From NCBI GenBank assembly GCA_903931945.1, contig CAIZEI010000077.1, forward strand, positions 1-44,639: a stretch of 44,639 nt of DNA, written 5' to 3'. How positions within the stretch are numbered: position 1 is the stretch's first letter; each line of letters starts with the position of its first letter. The stretch comes from an uncultured Hyphomicrobiales bacterium (GTDB taxonomy: Bacteria; Pseudomonadota; Alphaproteobacteria; Rhizobiales; Beijerinckiaceae). The notes below the pieces were generated by a model. It had not been told where the DNA came from and searched no databases. It was given only the letters and a program-made list of their open reading frames with translations. A program made the position numbers and the translations under genes. This document shows positions 25,397 through 33,818 of this stretch, one piece after another.

Positions 25397-25941
25397 GACT
25401 CCAGACAGACCTTCAGTTGCATCAGGCTGCGCCGCAGCCAGCTTTTAATCGTCGCTGCGGGCGTTGCGAACTTTGTCGCCAGCGCTTCGCGGGTCGCGCC
25501 CTGACAATAGGCGAGAAGAATGATTTCGCGCCTGCCGGGCTCCAGACCCGAAAGACAGCGCATGAGCTTCGCCAAATCTTCACGTCGTTCTGTCTTGTCC
25601 AGGGGATGCTCAAATTCGGCGGCAGGTTCGGCAATGGATTCGATGTCCTCGGTCGCGACCGTTTTTTTCTTGCGAATTTCATCCAGCGCGCGGTTACGGG
25701 CTATCGTCGCCATCCAGCCCAAAGGCGATCCCCGCGTCGGATCGAAACTGCCAGCCCGCTCCCAGATTGACACGTAGACATCCTGCAACACGTCGTCTGC
25801 GACCGCCTTGTTGCGCAGAATGCGCAGGATCACGCCGTAAAGTTTCGCACTGGTCGCGCGATACAAAATTTCAAATGCCGACCTGTCCTTTGCGGCCACG
25901 CGGGCGATTGCGTCGTGCAGGGAAATCGCATCGCCAGGCAT
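25393..25941 (-). CDS. ECF (group 4) RNA polymerase sigma factor, SigK-like
   Basis: 182 residues with region 2 (AFEILYRATSAKLYGVILRI, ADDVLQDVYVSIWERAGSFD, SPLGWMATIARNRALDEIRK) and region 4 (LEPGRREIILLAYCQGATREALATKF, with the HTH PAATIKSWLRRSLMQLK). Region 3 is absent, as in all ECF factors. It directs RNA polymerase to stress promoters; the partner anti-sigma is the overlapping downstream gene. A candidate autoregulated promoter (CAATCTCC ... GGTAA) lies about 110-135 bp upstream and resembles one before the fasciclin gene. In many Hyphomicrobiales, sigma/RskA/fasciclin genes sit together, suggesting one regulon responding to light, oxidative or envelope stress. Confidence 0.92.
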   Translation of the reverse strand: MPGDAISLHDAIARVAAKDRSAFEILYRATSAKLYGVILRILRNKAVADDVLQDVYVSIWERAGSFDPTRGSPLGWMATIARNRALDEIRKKKTVATEDIESIAEPAAEFEHPLDKTERREDLAKLMRCLSGLEPGRREIILLAYCQGATREALATKFATPAATIKSWLRRSLMQLKVCLES

Positions 25942-26046
25942 TCACATGAACTCGTTTTTCTTGAATGCGCACGCCCGTGCTGCCGCGCGGCGCAACCATC
26001 CCATGAAATCGTACAAGAGTGCGGACGATTTTGAAAGTCGCTTACC

Positions 26047-26074
26047 AAAAAGCTGCCGGGAGATTGGTCGCGTC
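26047..26074 (-). promoter_or_regulatory. Candidate ECF promoter before the sigma/anti-sigma operon
   Basis: Read on the minus strand: CCAATCTCCC, 12 bp, then GTAAGC. It resembles the motif before the fasciclin gene (GCAACTCCC, 13 bp, GTAACT). The match is by eye and one base different in spacing. Confidence 0.3.
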
Positions 26075-26181
26075 CGGTCGCGCCATGAAATGTCTCCAGT
26101 ATTTCGATTTCATCAGATGTCATTGCCCAAATCAGAGCCTTCTTTGTCTGAAAATGCGGCCTGACGGACCGGGGCGAATTC

Positions 26182-26205
26182 CGCCCGGGCCGTGAAGCCC
26201 GGGCG
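26182..26205. terminator. Hairpin downstream of the fasciclin gene
   Basis: CGCCCGGGC (26182-26190) and GCCCGGGCG (26197-26205) form a perfect 9-bp stem with a 6-nt loop, 26 bp past the fasciclin stop. No T-run follows in the minus direction. Confidence 0.5.
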
Positions 26206-26230
26206 TCGAAATGGGTGGACGCGACGCCGA

Positions 26231-26779
26231 TCAGGGCATCAGGACGCCATCGACGACATGAATGACGCCATTGGACTGCATGACGTTGGCGATGGTGATA
26301 TGTGAGACGCCGCCCTTGGCGTCACGGACCGAGAGGCCGCCATGCCTGGCGGTAATCGTCAGCGTTTCGCCTTCGGCGGTCTTCAAATGCGTCGCGCCGC
26401 CGTCGCGCTTGACCATCGACATCAGCCGACCGGACGTATAGGCGCCCGGAACGACATGATAGGTCAAGATTTGCGTGAGTTGCGGTTTGTTCTGCGGTTC
26501 GACGAGGCTATCCACAGTGCCCGCAGGCAGTTTTCCGAACGCCGCGTTCGTCGGCGCAAAGACGGTAAAGGGTCCGGCGCTTTCGAGTGTGTCAACCAGA
26601 CCCGCCGCCTTGACAGCAGCGACCAGCGTTGTGTGATCTTTTGAGTTGACGGCGTTCTCGACGATGTTCTTTTGCGAATACATCGGCGCGCCGCCAACCG
26701 TTTTGATTGAGGCAAAGGTTGGCGAGGCCAGCGCTCCCGCAAAAAGACCCGTAAGCGCAGCAGCAAGGATGCGTTTCAT
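26231..26779 (-). CDS. Secreted fasciclin-domain protein
   Basis: 182 residues: signal peptide (KRILAAALTGLFAGALASPTFA), then one fasciclin (FAS1) domain covering nearly all the rest. FAS1 marks: NIVENAVNSKDHTTLVAAVKAAGL, the H1 motif PFTVFAPTNAAFGKLPAGTV, LTQILTYHVVPG (YH motif) and the H2 region SHITIANVMQSNGVIHVVDGVLMP. Single-FAS1 proteins are periplasmic or secreted adhesion-like proteins and often belong to ECF sigma regulons. The start at 26779 has AAGGGAG 7-13 bp upstream. It is encoded just upstream of the sigma operon, on the same strand but with its own candidate promoter, so it is a likely target of that sigma factor. Ligand unknown. Confidence 0.92.
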   Translation of the reverse strand: MKRILAAALTGLFAGALASPTFASIKTVGGAPMYSQKNIVENAVNSKDHTTLVAAVKAAGLVDTLESAGPFTVFAPTNAAFGKLPAGTVDSLVEPQNKPQLTQILTYHVVPGAYTSGRLMSMVKRDGGATHLKTAEGETLTITARHGGLSVRDAKGGVSHITIANVMQSNGVIHVVDGVLMP

Positions 26780-26840
26780 GACAAACTCCCTTCGTTCCTC
26801 CGGGGTTCCGGAGGCGGCTCAGATCACTGCGATCTGTATG

Positions 26841-26870
26841 GGAGTTACGTGGCGCCCCGTTGGGAGTTGC
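26841..26870 (-). promoter_or_regulatory. Candidate ECF promoter of the fasciclin gene
   Basis: Minus strand: GCAACTCCC, 13 bp, then GTAACTCC, about 60 bp upstream of the start codon. The GTAA block suits an ECF -10 element and AACTCC a -35 element. A similar arrangement occurs before the sigma gene. Confidence 0.4.
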
Positions 26871-26897
26871 AGGCGGGGGCAAAATAATTGCAGCCTG

Positions 26898-28133
26898 TCA
26901 GCGCGCCAGATTCCCGTATTTTTCCAGATTCATGCGCTGCGTCTCGCTGCGCGGCGGCAATTTGAACAGACGCGCAGCGGTGCCGCCAAGGATATTGTGG
27001 CGCGCCTTGTCCGAAATAAACGGCAGGTCCCAGATCACAGAGGGAAGATCGAAATCCCAGTGCGGATAGTCGGATGAATACAGAAGCTGGGTCTCGGCGT
27101 TAATCATCTGGAATGTGCATTCGAGGCCGCGGGGATCGGTAACCTCCATCGGCTGTGATGCGTAATACATATCGCGCATGTAATCGGATGGTTTCTTTTT
27201 CAGCGTGGGAAATTCGGACTGTCGCATCATGAATTCATGGTCGAGGCGTTGCATCAGGAAGGGCAGCCAGGCAAGGCCGGCCTCGATCCAGATGACCGGC
27301 AATTTGGGAAAGCGTTCGCACAACCCGTTGGCGACCCAGTTGGTGAGATGCAAAATATTGTAGAATGTGAATCCTAGCGCGTGAACGGTCGCAAAACGGT
27401 TCAGGCTTTTGAAAAAGGGCTCGCCCGGATTGATGCCGGAGTGGAAAGCCAGCGACAGCCCTCGCTCTTCGATTGCACGATAGGTTTTCATATAGGCGTT
27501 GTGGTGCACGGGCAGATTGCGCACGGCGGTTATAAGAAAGCCGGTCACACCCTTGCGGTCGCCGAAGGTTTCAACCTGCCGCAGCGTTGCGTCAGGGTCC
27601 GAGAAGGGCAGGGCCAGCATTGAATAGAAACGCCCGTTTGAAGCGGGTATAATGCATTCTGTCAGCCAGCGATTGTAGGACCAGCAAAGCTCCGCTTCGA
27701 GTTCGGTATCGGTCAACATGCCGATCGCAAGAAGCTGCGTTGGAAACAGGCAGGAATAATCGACGCCGAGCGCATCCATCCAGCGATAGCCGAGTTCGAC
27801 ATCGCGCACTTTGCCCGGATCTGTTTTTTCCGAGCCACGCAAGGGATAGCGCGTCACGCGCCCCGACATATCCTGATTGCCGGTCATGTTGGGCAGAATA
27901 TTGCCGCGCCCCTTCAGAAAGCTTTGCATAATCTGCTGCCGCAACACGTCGTTTTCGACATATTGCAGAAACTCCTTCTGGTGCTCGGTTTCATGGTGAT
28001 GCGCGTCGACATCAACGATGAGAATATCGTCGAAACGTCTGGCGTCCGCCTGCTTGCGGGCATGCGCGAGAAGTTTGGTGGTGTTCAGGTCTTCAACGGG
28101 AACCCGGCGTCCGCGTTCAGCTATGAGATCCAT
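26898..28133 (-). CDS. Amidohydrolase family protein (amidohydrolase_2)
   Basis: 411 residues, cytoplasmic (no signal peptide). Metal-site elements of the ACMSD superfamily: ILIVDVDAHHHETEH near residue 40, AFHSGINPGEPF in the middle, and LLYSSDYPHWDFD near the C-terminus, with the terminal GGTAARLFKLP typical of the family. The canonical second His on strand 6 seems to be replaced by Glu in WIEAGLAWLPF, so the metal site differs from the Tat-exported paralogue at 5448-6527. Probable role: hydrolysis or decarboxylation of a carboxylated ring or ring-cleavage product. It is followed upstream on the same strand by the TTT binding protein and UbiD, forming a probable operon with 44- and 37-bp gaps. 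Confidence 0.87.
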   Translation of the reverse strand: MDLIAERGRRVPVEDLNTTKLLAHARKQADARRFDDILIVDVDAHHHETEHQKEFLQYVENDVLRQQIMQSFLKGRGNILPNMTGNQDMSGRVTRYPLRGSEKTDPGKVRDVELGYRWMDALGVDYSCLFPTQLLAIGMLTDTELEAELCWSYNRWLTECIIPASNGRFYSMLALPFSDPDATLRQVETFGDRKGVTGFLITAVRNLPVHHNAYMKTYRAIEERGLSLAFHSGINPGEPFFKSLNRFATVHALGFTFYNILHLTNWVANGLCERFPKLPVIWIEAGLAWLPFLMQRLDHEFMMRQSEFPTLKKKPSDYMRDMYYASQPMEVTDPRGLECTFQMINAETQLLYSSDYPHWDFDLPSVIWDLPFISDKARHNILGGTAARLFKLPPRSETQRMNLEKYGNLAR

Positions 28134-28177
28134 GTTTCAGCATCCTGTTGTCTGTGCGGCCTTGCGTCGATACATCA

Positions 28178-29140
28178 TCATTGGACCGCCTTCAGGGCCA
28201 GCGCGCGCCATTTCTCGCTGTCAGAGGCGATCCTCTGGCCCAGCCATTCGGGCGCTCCGGTGTCGACGATCAACGCCTGATTGAATAGCAATGTTCGCGT
28301 GTCAGGCAATGACAGCGCTTGGTTGATGGTCTCGTTGAGCTTGCGCACAATGCCCGCGTCGGTTTTTGCCGGCGCGACGACGGCTATCCACAGCACCGCT
28401 TCAAATCCCGACAGGCCAGATTCCGAAATCGTGGGGATGTCCGGATACTCGGCTATGCGTTCGCGCGTGGTGACTCCAAGCGCGTTCAGCTTGCCCTCTT
28501 TGATGTATTGATGCGTCGTGGCGAGAATGCCGAATTGCGAATCGATGCGTCCGGAGACCAGATCGATCACGGCCTGCGTCGAGCTTTTGTAAGGCACTTC
28601 GGTCAGTTGTACGCCTGACATGCGTGCAAAGAGTTCAGCGCCAAGATGCGCCAGACTGCTTTCGCCAACCGATGAATAGGTCAGCGCGCCCGGTTTCGAT
28701 TTTGCGAGCGCGATGAAATCGGCCACCGTGGTTGCGGGCACCGATGGATGCGTCACAAAAACATAGGGCGAATAGCCGACCATCGCGACGGGGGTAAAAT
28801 CAGATGCGGCGTTATAACCGATGTTCCTGTCGAGAATGGGGGCCGTCACCAGCGTCGTTGTCGTCGCAATGCCGAGCGTATAGCCATCGGGTTCGGCATG
28901 GGCGACCTGGTTGCTGCCGATCGTTCCGCTGCCGCCATCGCGGTTGTCGACAATCACCGGCTGGCCAAGGCTCTGCGATAATTTTGTCGCCACAAGCCGC
29001 GCAAGCGTATCGGCAGCGGAGCCCGCCGGCAGCGGCACGATCATATGCAACGGGCGCGCGGGCCAGCTGGCAGGCTGCGCGCAGGCAAGCGCCGCGCCTG
29101 CGGTCCAGGCCAAAACTGCGAGTGTTAACTTGCCGAACAT
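28178..29140 (-). CDS. Tripartite tricarboxylate transporter (TTT/Bug) binding protein
   Basis: 320 residues from ATG 29140, starting a signal peptide (LTLAVLAWTAGAALACAQP). The frame is open to 29521 but overlaps UbiD in another frame. Bug-family marks: WPARPLHMIVPLPAGSAADT, VDNRDGGSGTIGSNQVAHAE, PDGYTLGIATTT, and LTYSSVGESSLAHLGAELF. These proteins capture carboxylates (citrate, terephthalate, nicotinate and others). The TctA/TctB membrane genes are absent from the window. Placed between UbiD and the amidohydrolase on the same strand, it probably binds the acid that these enzymes process, or serves as a sensor. Confidence 0.92.
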   Translation of the reverse strand: MFGKLTLAVLAWTAGAALACAQPASWPARPLHMIVPLPAGSAADTLARLVATKLSQSLGQPVIVDNRDGGSGTIGSNQVAHAEPDGYTLGIATTTTLVTAPILDRNIGYNAASDFTPVAMVGYSPYVFVTHPSVPATTVADFIALAKSKPGALTYSSVGESSLAHLGAELFARMSGVQLTEVPYKSSTQAVIDLVSGRIDSQFGILATTHQYIKEGKLNALGVTTRERIAEYPDIPTISESGLSGFEAVLWIAVVAPAKTDAGIVRKLNETINQALSLPDTRTLLFNQALIVDTGAPEWLGQRIASDSEKWRALALKAVQ

Positions 29141-29177
29141 GGACCACGTCCCACGTTGTGGAGACCTCGATGGGAAA

Positions 29178-30554
29178 TCATGTGCGGCGTTTGAGTTCAG
29201 GCACCTCAAGGTCCGCCCAGCCGGGGACATCGGCGACCTTTGAAAAGGGTTTGCCGAAAGGCCGTGTGGCGTCAATGCCGATGGTCGAGGCCGTCCGCAT
29301 CGGCCGGTCGATTTTCGGGTCGTCGATGGAGGGATCGGAGGGGCCGGCGGGCACCTGATCGATGATGATCGTATCGCGTTGCGGCTGAACGCGGAACGCC
29401 ATCGCCCATTCGACTTCCGAAGAACTGTGAACATCGATATCGTCATCGACGATAACAACCCATTTCGGCCTGATGTTCGTCGCCATCGCCGCCAGAATGA
29501 CCTGCCGCGCCTCGCCCGCAAAGCGCGGCTTCATCGCGATGACAACATAGAACGAAACGCCCGCCGACGCGCGCACGGAAATATCCGTAATGGTTGGATA
29601 TTGCGCCTTTAACGCGCGGAACAGCGAGGCCTCGAACGGGATCTGCTTGAGGATGTGGTTTTCCGTGACGGGCTTGCCCGTCAGCAGGCCCTGAAACATC
29701 GGGTTCTTGCGATGCGTGATGGCAAGCACGGTCGCAACGGGTTTCATCGATGGCGGCGTGTAATAGCCGGTGTATTCGCCCAGCGGGCCTTCCATCGTCA
29801 TCGCTTCCATATCGACTTCAAATTCGATAACGAATTCGGCGGTGGCGGGCGCCAGCAGATCGGACGTGACACAGCGCGCAAGGTCCACCGGCGCGCCGCG
29901 CAGACCGCCGGCGACCGCCCAGTCGTCCGTCGTATCGGACACCTGCACCTGACACGTATAGGCGAGCACCGGGTCAACGCCGATGACGAGCGCCGCGCGG
30001 GCCTTCTTGCCCATGCGTTTATATTTTGCGAGATTCTTGCCAAAACGATGGAAAGGCTGCGCCGAAAACGAAAATGTGTTTTTCGACAGCACGAGAAAAC
30101 GGTAATGGCCAATGTCCGGAACGCCGGTTTCCGGATCCACCGACACCACGATTCCCGCCGTGATATAGGCGCCGCCGTCGTCGGGGCTGTATTTGGGGAT
30201 GGGCAGTCTTGTGAGATCGATTTCGCCGCCGGTCAGCACAACGTCCTGGCACGGCGGTTTGCCCACGATGACGCGCGGTGGAATCGGATTGTCGAGCCCG
30301 TGCAGGACCTTTTCGAAGATTTCCGACCCTGTGGTCTGAAAAGCGATCAGCGCCTTGCGCCGGTCGCCGTAAACGCCGCAGATCAGCGGAAACTCTGTGC
30401 CATTCTGGTTGAAAATCACTGATGGGCCGGCTTCGACTTGCACGCGCTTCATCACCTTGCCGACATCGTTGAGCGCGATGGGTCGGTCGATACTGACAGT
30501 TTCGCCGGCGTCGGAAAGCGCTGTCACAAAGGCGCGGAAATCATCATAGGCCAT
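29178..30554 (-). CDS. UbiD-family prenylated-FMN decarboxylase
   Basis: 458 residues, the normal UbiD length. The family motif EGPLGEYTGYY carries the two catalytic glutamates. The upstream Arg of the E-R-E triad lies in the DIGHYRFLVL or FHRFGK segment. ITHRKNPMFQGLLTGKPVTE is also typical. UbiD enzymes use prenylated FMN, supplied by a UbiX flavin prenyltransferase not present here, to decarboxylate or carboxylate aromatic and alpha,beta-unsaturated acids. Sequence style and neighbourhood fit a catabolic UbiD rather than the ubiquinone gene. The ATG at 30554 has GGGGAGG upstream. First gene of a minus-strand operon with the TTT binding protein and an amidohydrolase. Confidence 0.93.
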   Translation of the reverse strand: MAYDDFRAFVTALSDAGETVSIDRPIALNDVGKVMKRVQVEAGPSVIFNQNGTEFPLICGVYGDRRKALIAFQTTGSEIFEKVLHGLDNPIPPRVIVGKPPCQDVVLTGGEIDLTRLPIPKYSPDDGGAYITAGIVVSVDPETGVPDIGHYRFLVLSKNTFSFSAQPFHRFGKNLAKYKRMGKKARAALVIGVDPVLAYTCQVQVSDTTDDWAVAGGLRGAPVDLARCVTSDLLAPATAEFVIEFEVDMEAMTMEGPLGEYTGYYTPPSMKPVATVLAITHRKNPMFQGLLTGKPVTENHILKQIPFEASLFRALKAQYPTITDISVRASAGVSFYVVIAMKPRFAGEARQVILAAMATNIRPKWVVIVDDDIDVHSSSEVEWAMAFRVQPQRDTIIIDQVPAGPSDPSIDDPKIDRPMRTASTIGIDATRPFGKPFSKVADVPGWADLEVPELKRRT

Positions 30555-30679
30555 GCGAAAAAGCCTCCCCGGCGGGCATCTCGAATTTTCTGGTTGGGTT
30601 TATAGAGGCCGGGTGTGTGATGTAAAGGTTGGAGCGCAGGCTATGCCAGGTCTGAAAGTTAGAACCGACAGGGGCGCGT

Positions 30680-30702
30680 CCCTCTCGATGCTGGGGAGAG
30701 GG
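30680..30702. terminator. Hairpin downstream of moaC
   Basis: CCCTCTC (30680-30686) and GAGAGGG (30696-30702), perfect 7-bp stem, about 57 bp after the moaC stop in the minus direction. It may end the trp-moaC transcript; no T-run. Confidence 0.35.
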
Positions 30703-30758
30703 GTTCATGCGCCCGCGTTGGTTTTCATTTTACCTGCGCTCATCAACCGGAAAATGCC

Positions 30759-31238
30759 TCACCCCTCCTTCTTCCACACTCCGCTTTTTCCACCGCGCTT
30801 TTCCAACAGGCCGATCCCTTCAATCGTCATGAAGCGATCGACGGCTTTCACCATGTCATAGATGGTCAGGCAGGCCACAGACACCGCCGTCAGCGCCTCC
30901 ATCTCGACGCCGGTTTGCCCTGACACTTTGGCTGTCGCCTGAATGCGCACGCCGGGCATTGCGTCATCGAGCGAGAGATCGACCACAATTTTTGATAGCA
31001 TCAGCGGATGACACAGCGGGATCAGTTCATGCGTGCGTTTGGCCGCCATAATGCCGGCGATCCGCGCGGTTCCCAGCACATCGCCCTTTTTGGCGTCGCC
31101 GCTTTTGATCAGCGCGAGGGTTTCGGCCTTCATCCGCACGCGGCCTTCGGCGACCGCCACGCGCGACGTGACAGCTTTGTCGCCAACATCGACCATCGCG
31201 GCTTCGCCACTGGCGGAAAGATGCGTCAGCCCGCTCAT
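30759..31238 (-). CDS. moaC: Cyclic pyranopterin monophosphate synthase
   Basis: 159 residues, standard length. MoaC converts 3',8-cyclo-GTP to cyclic pyranopterin monophosphate in molybdenum-cofactor synthesis. Seen: the N-terminal [18 protein letters not shown], the active-site block [17 protein letters not shown], and the conserved [26 protein letters not shown]. The start overlaps the trpC stop by 4 bp (ATGA), so it is translationally coupled to the tryptophan operon. This pairing is common in Alphaproteobacteria, where moeA often follows. Here the downstream neighbour is instead UbiD after about 200 bp. Confidence 0.97.
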   Translation of the reverse strand: MSGLTHLSASGEAAMVDVGDKAVTSRVAVAEGRVRMKAETLALIKSGDAKKGDVLGTARIAGIMAAKRTHELIPLCHPLMLSKIVVDLSLDDAMPGVRIQATAKVSGQTGVEMEALTAVSVACLTIYDMVKAVDRFMTIEGIGLLEKRGGKSGVWKKEG

Positions 31239-32050
31239 TTCAGCGGTTTCGTCTGCGCCGGCCCGTGCAGGAGGTCATGCGTGGCTTTCACCAGATCGTC
31301 CTGCCGCATCAGACTTTCGCCTATCAGGAATGTGAAAATGTTGCTGCGCGCCAGCCGCAGGGCGTCCTCGCGCCCGCCAATGCCGCTTTCAGAAACGACA
31401 ATGCGGTTTTTCGGCATTTTTTTGGCCAGCGCCTCGCTGACATCAAGCGTGGTGTGGAAAGTGTGGAGGTCGCGGTTGTTGACGCCGATCAATCGCGTTT
31501 CCAGCGGGAGCGCCCGTTTCAACTCGGCCTCGTTATGCACCTCGACCAGCACATCCATTTTCAGATCGTGCGCGGCCTTGTTGAGCGCGCTCGCCATTTG
31601 ATCGTCCACCGCCGCCATGATGATGAGAATGGCGTCGGCGCCCCAGGCGCGGGCCTCATAGACCTGATAGGGGTCGAACATGAAATCCTTGCGCAACACA
31701 GGCAGATGTGTGGCGTTGCGCGCGATTGCGAGATTTTCGGGACTGCCCTGAAATGACGGCGCGTCGGTCAGGACCGACAGGCAGGCTGCGCCGCCTTTCT
31801 CATAGGCTGTGGCAAGTTTTTGCGGATTGAAATCGGCGCGGATGAGGCCCTTCGAAGGACTTGCCTTCTTGATTTCCGCGATCAGCGCATATTGGCCGGC
31901 GGCGAGTTTGTTTTCGATGGCCTGGATGAAGCCGCGCGGCGGCGTCTGTTCAGCAATCTTTCGTTCAAGCGCATGAATCGGCATGCGCACTTTTGCTTCG
32001 GAAATTTCCTTGCGCTTGTAGGCCTCGATCTGCGTGAGAATGTCGGCCAT
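31235..32050 (-). CDS. trpC: Indole-3-glycerol phosphate synthase
   Basis: 271 residues, TIM barrel; closes CdRP to indole-3-glycerol phosphate with loss of CO2 and water, the fourth step of tryptophan synthesis. Catalytic features: [49 protein letters not shown] and [16 protein letters not shown] 32050 lies 4 bp downstream of the trpD stop. The frame is open to 32563 inside trpD but only this start gives the family N-terminus ([15 protein letters not shown]). Monofunctional; there is no fused TrpF domain. Confidence 0.97.
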   Translation of the reverse strand: MADILTQIEAYKRKEISEAKVRMPIHALERKIAEQTPPRGFIQAIENKLAAGQYALIAEIKKASPSKGLIRADFNPQKLATAYEKGGAACLSVLTDAPSFQGSPENLAIARNATHLPVLRKDFMFDPYQVYEARAWGADAILIIMAAVDDQMASALNKAAHDLKMDVLVEVHNEAELKRALPLETRLIGVNNRDLHTFHTTLDVSEALAKKMPKNRIVVSESGIGGREDALRLARSNIFTFLIGESLMRQDDLVKATHDLLHGPAQTKPLK

Positions 32051-32054
32051 GCCA

Positions 32055-33071
32055 TCAACCCCGGTTTGAGACGTCAACAAGTTTTTGCAAGGTGCGCCGG
32101 GCCCTGCCGGTTTCAAGCGCTTCGCGCGCCAGCGCCGCGCCCGCCTTGAGATTGGCGGCCTTGCCGGCAACCAGCAGGGCGGCTGCGGCGTTGAAGACAG
32201 CGATATCGCGATAGGCGGAAGGCGCGCCCGCCAGCACCGCCAGCAATGCAGCCGCATTATGCGCGGGGTCGCCGCCCCGCAGATCGGCAGGGTTGGCGCG
32301 CGCAATGCCCGCGTCCTCCGGCGCGATATCGAAAGACGTGACCGTGCCATTTTCCAGGGAAGCGACATGGGTCGGCCCGGTCGTGGTGATTTCATCAAGT
32401 CCGTCGGAGCCATGTACGAGCCAGACGCGCTCGGAGCCGAGATTGGCGAGCACATGGGCCATCGGTTCCAGCATCCCGCGCGAGAATACGCCGACAAGTT
32501 GGCGTTTGACGCCGGCAGGATTGGATAGCGGACCGAGAATATTGAAAATGGTTCGTGTGCCAAGTTCGCCGCGCACCGGCGCGACGTGGCGGGTGGCGGC
32601 GTGATGCGTCGGCGCCATCATGAAGCCGATATTGGCCTCGGCAAGACAGGCCTCAACCTCTTTGGCGCCAAGGCCGATCCGGACGCCGAGCGCGCCCAGA
32701 ACATCGCTGGCGCCCGATTTTGACGAGGCCGCGCGATTGCCGTGTTTGGCGACCGGAACGCCGCAGGACGCGACAATCAACGAGGCCAGCGTCGAAACAT
32801 TGTAGGAGCCGGAGCCATCGCCGCCGGTGCCGACGATATCAATGGCGTCCGCGGGCGCGCGCACGGTCAGCATCTTGCGGCGCATGGCCGAGACTGCGCC
32901 TGTGATTTCATCGATGGATTCGCCGCGTACGCGCAGCGCCATCAGGAAGGCGCCCATTTGCGCGGGCGTCACCTCGCCTTGCAGCATATCGTCAAACGCG
33001 GTCTCCGCTTCGCCGCGCGACAGGCTCGCGCCGGTCGCGACCTTGGCGAGCAGGGGTTTGAAGGCGTCCAT
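32055..33071 (-). CDS. trpD: Anthranilate phosphoribosyltransferase
   Basis: 338 residues; transfers phosphoribose from PRPP to anthranilate. Seen: the PRPP loop [59 protein letters not shown] and [13 protein letters not shown]. The ATG at 33071 shares a base with the trpG stop (TGATG), so translation is coupled. A TTG one codon upstream is not needed. Monofunctional; TrpG is separate. Confidence 0.97.
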   Translation of the reverse strand: MDAFKPLLAKVATGASLSRGEAETAFDDMLQGEVTPAQMGAFLMALRVRGESIDEITGAVSAMRRKMLTVRAPADAIDIVGTGGDGSGSYNVSTLASLIVASCGVPVAKHGNRAASSKSGASDVLGALGVRIGLGAKEVEACLAEANIGFMMAPTHHAATRHVAPVRGELGTRTIFNILGPLSNPAGVKRQLVGVFSRGMLEPMAHVLANLGSERVWLVHGSDGLDEITTTGPTHVASLENGTVTSFDIAPEDAGIARANPADLRGGDPAHNAAALLAVLAGAPSAYRDIAVFNAAAALLVAGKAANLKAGAALAREALETGRARRTLQKLVDVSNRG

Positions 33072-33676
33072 CAAACAGTCTCCAGCCGGTGCGTCTCGTT
33101 CCAGGCGCGCGCCAGATCGAGGAAGTTTTTCAGGATGAGATGCCCGTGTTCGCTCATGATGCTTTCAGGGTGAAACTGAACGCCATGCATGGGGCGGGAA
33201 ACATGCGAAAGGCCCATAATGAGACCGTCGGATGTCCAGGCCGTGGTTTTCAATTCGGCAGGCAGAGTATCGCGCCGGACGACGAGCGAATGATAGCGCG
33301 TTGCCTGAAACGGCCCATTGATTCCGTGGAAAATGGTCTCGCCGCGATGCAGAATTTCCTGCATCTTGCCGTGAATGGGCAGAGGCGCCCGGACGACCTC
33401 GCCGCCACAGGCCGCGCCAATCGCCTGATGGCCAAGGCAAACGCCCAGCAGCGGAATATCGACCGCAGCCTTGATCAGATCGAGGCAAATTCCCGCCTCA
33501 TTGGGTGTGCAGGGGCCTGGTGAAAGCACAATTGCGTCGGGTTTCTGCGCGAGAACCTCGGCAACGCTGATCCGGTCGTTGCGATGGACGCTCACGTCGG
33601 CGCCCAGGGATCCGATGTAATGCACCAGATTCCAGGTAAAACTGTCGTAATTGTCGATCAACGTCACCCGTTGCAT
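33071..33676 (-). CDS. trpG: Anthranilate synthase component II (glutamine amidotransferase)
   Basis: 201 residues from ATG 33676, the family-type start ([20 protein letters not shown]), with GGGAAG about 10-15 bp upstream. The frame is open to 33724 but the added residues are not family-like. Class I glutaminase features: the oxyanion strand [14 protein letters not shown], nucleophile Cys in [12 protein letters not shown], and His-Glu in GVQFHPESI. It supplies ammonia to TrpE for anthranilate, or possibly to PabB, as TrpG is often shared. trpE is not in the window. It is first in the trpG-trpD-trpC-moaC operon and divergent from comEC. Confidence 0.96.
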   Translation of the reverse strand: MQRVTLIDNYDSFTWNLVHYIGSLGADVSVHRNDRISVAEVLAQKPDAIVLSPGPCTPNEAGICLDLIKAAVDIPLLGVCLGHQAIGAACGGEVVRAPLPIHGKMQEILHRGETIFHGINGPFQATRYHSLVVRRDTLPAELKTTAWTSDGLIMGLSHVSRPMHGVQFHPESIMSEHGHLILKNFLDLARAWNETHRLETV

Positions 33677-33818
33677 ATCAACTGCTTCCCGCAAGGCGCC
33701 GCTCGCCCTCCTCATCTTTTCCATTGGTGAAGCGCTTGCGTCAAGCGCGCTGGCCTGGCGGCGATTTCCGTGGAATAGTCAGGCCGGCTCTTTTGCGCGC
33801 AGCGTCCAGTGTTGCTTG

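Noticed and set aside
28178-29521. A 447-codon reading of the TTT binding-protein frame
   Set aside because: The upstream third overlaps UbiD in another frame and has no family features; the signal peptide starts at 29140.
31235-32563. Extended 442-codon trpC frame
   Set aside because: The additional part is the shadow of trpD; the family N-terminus starts at 32050.
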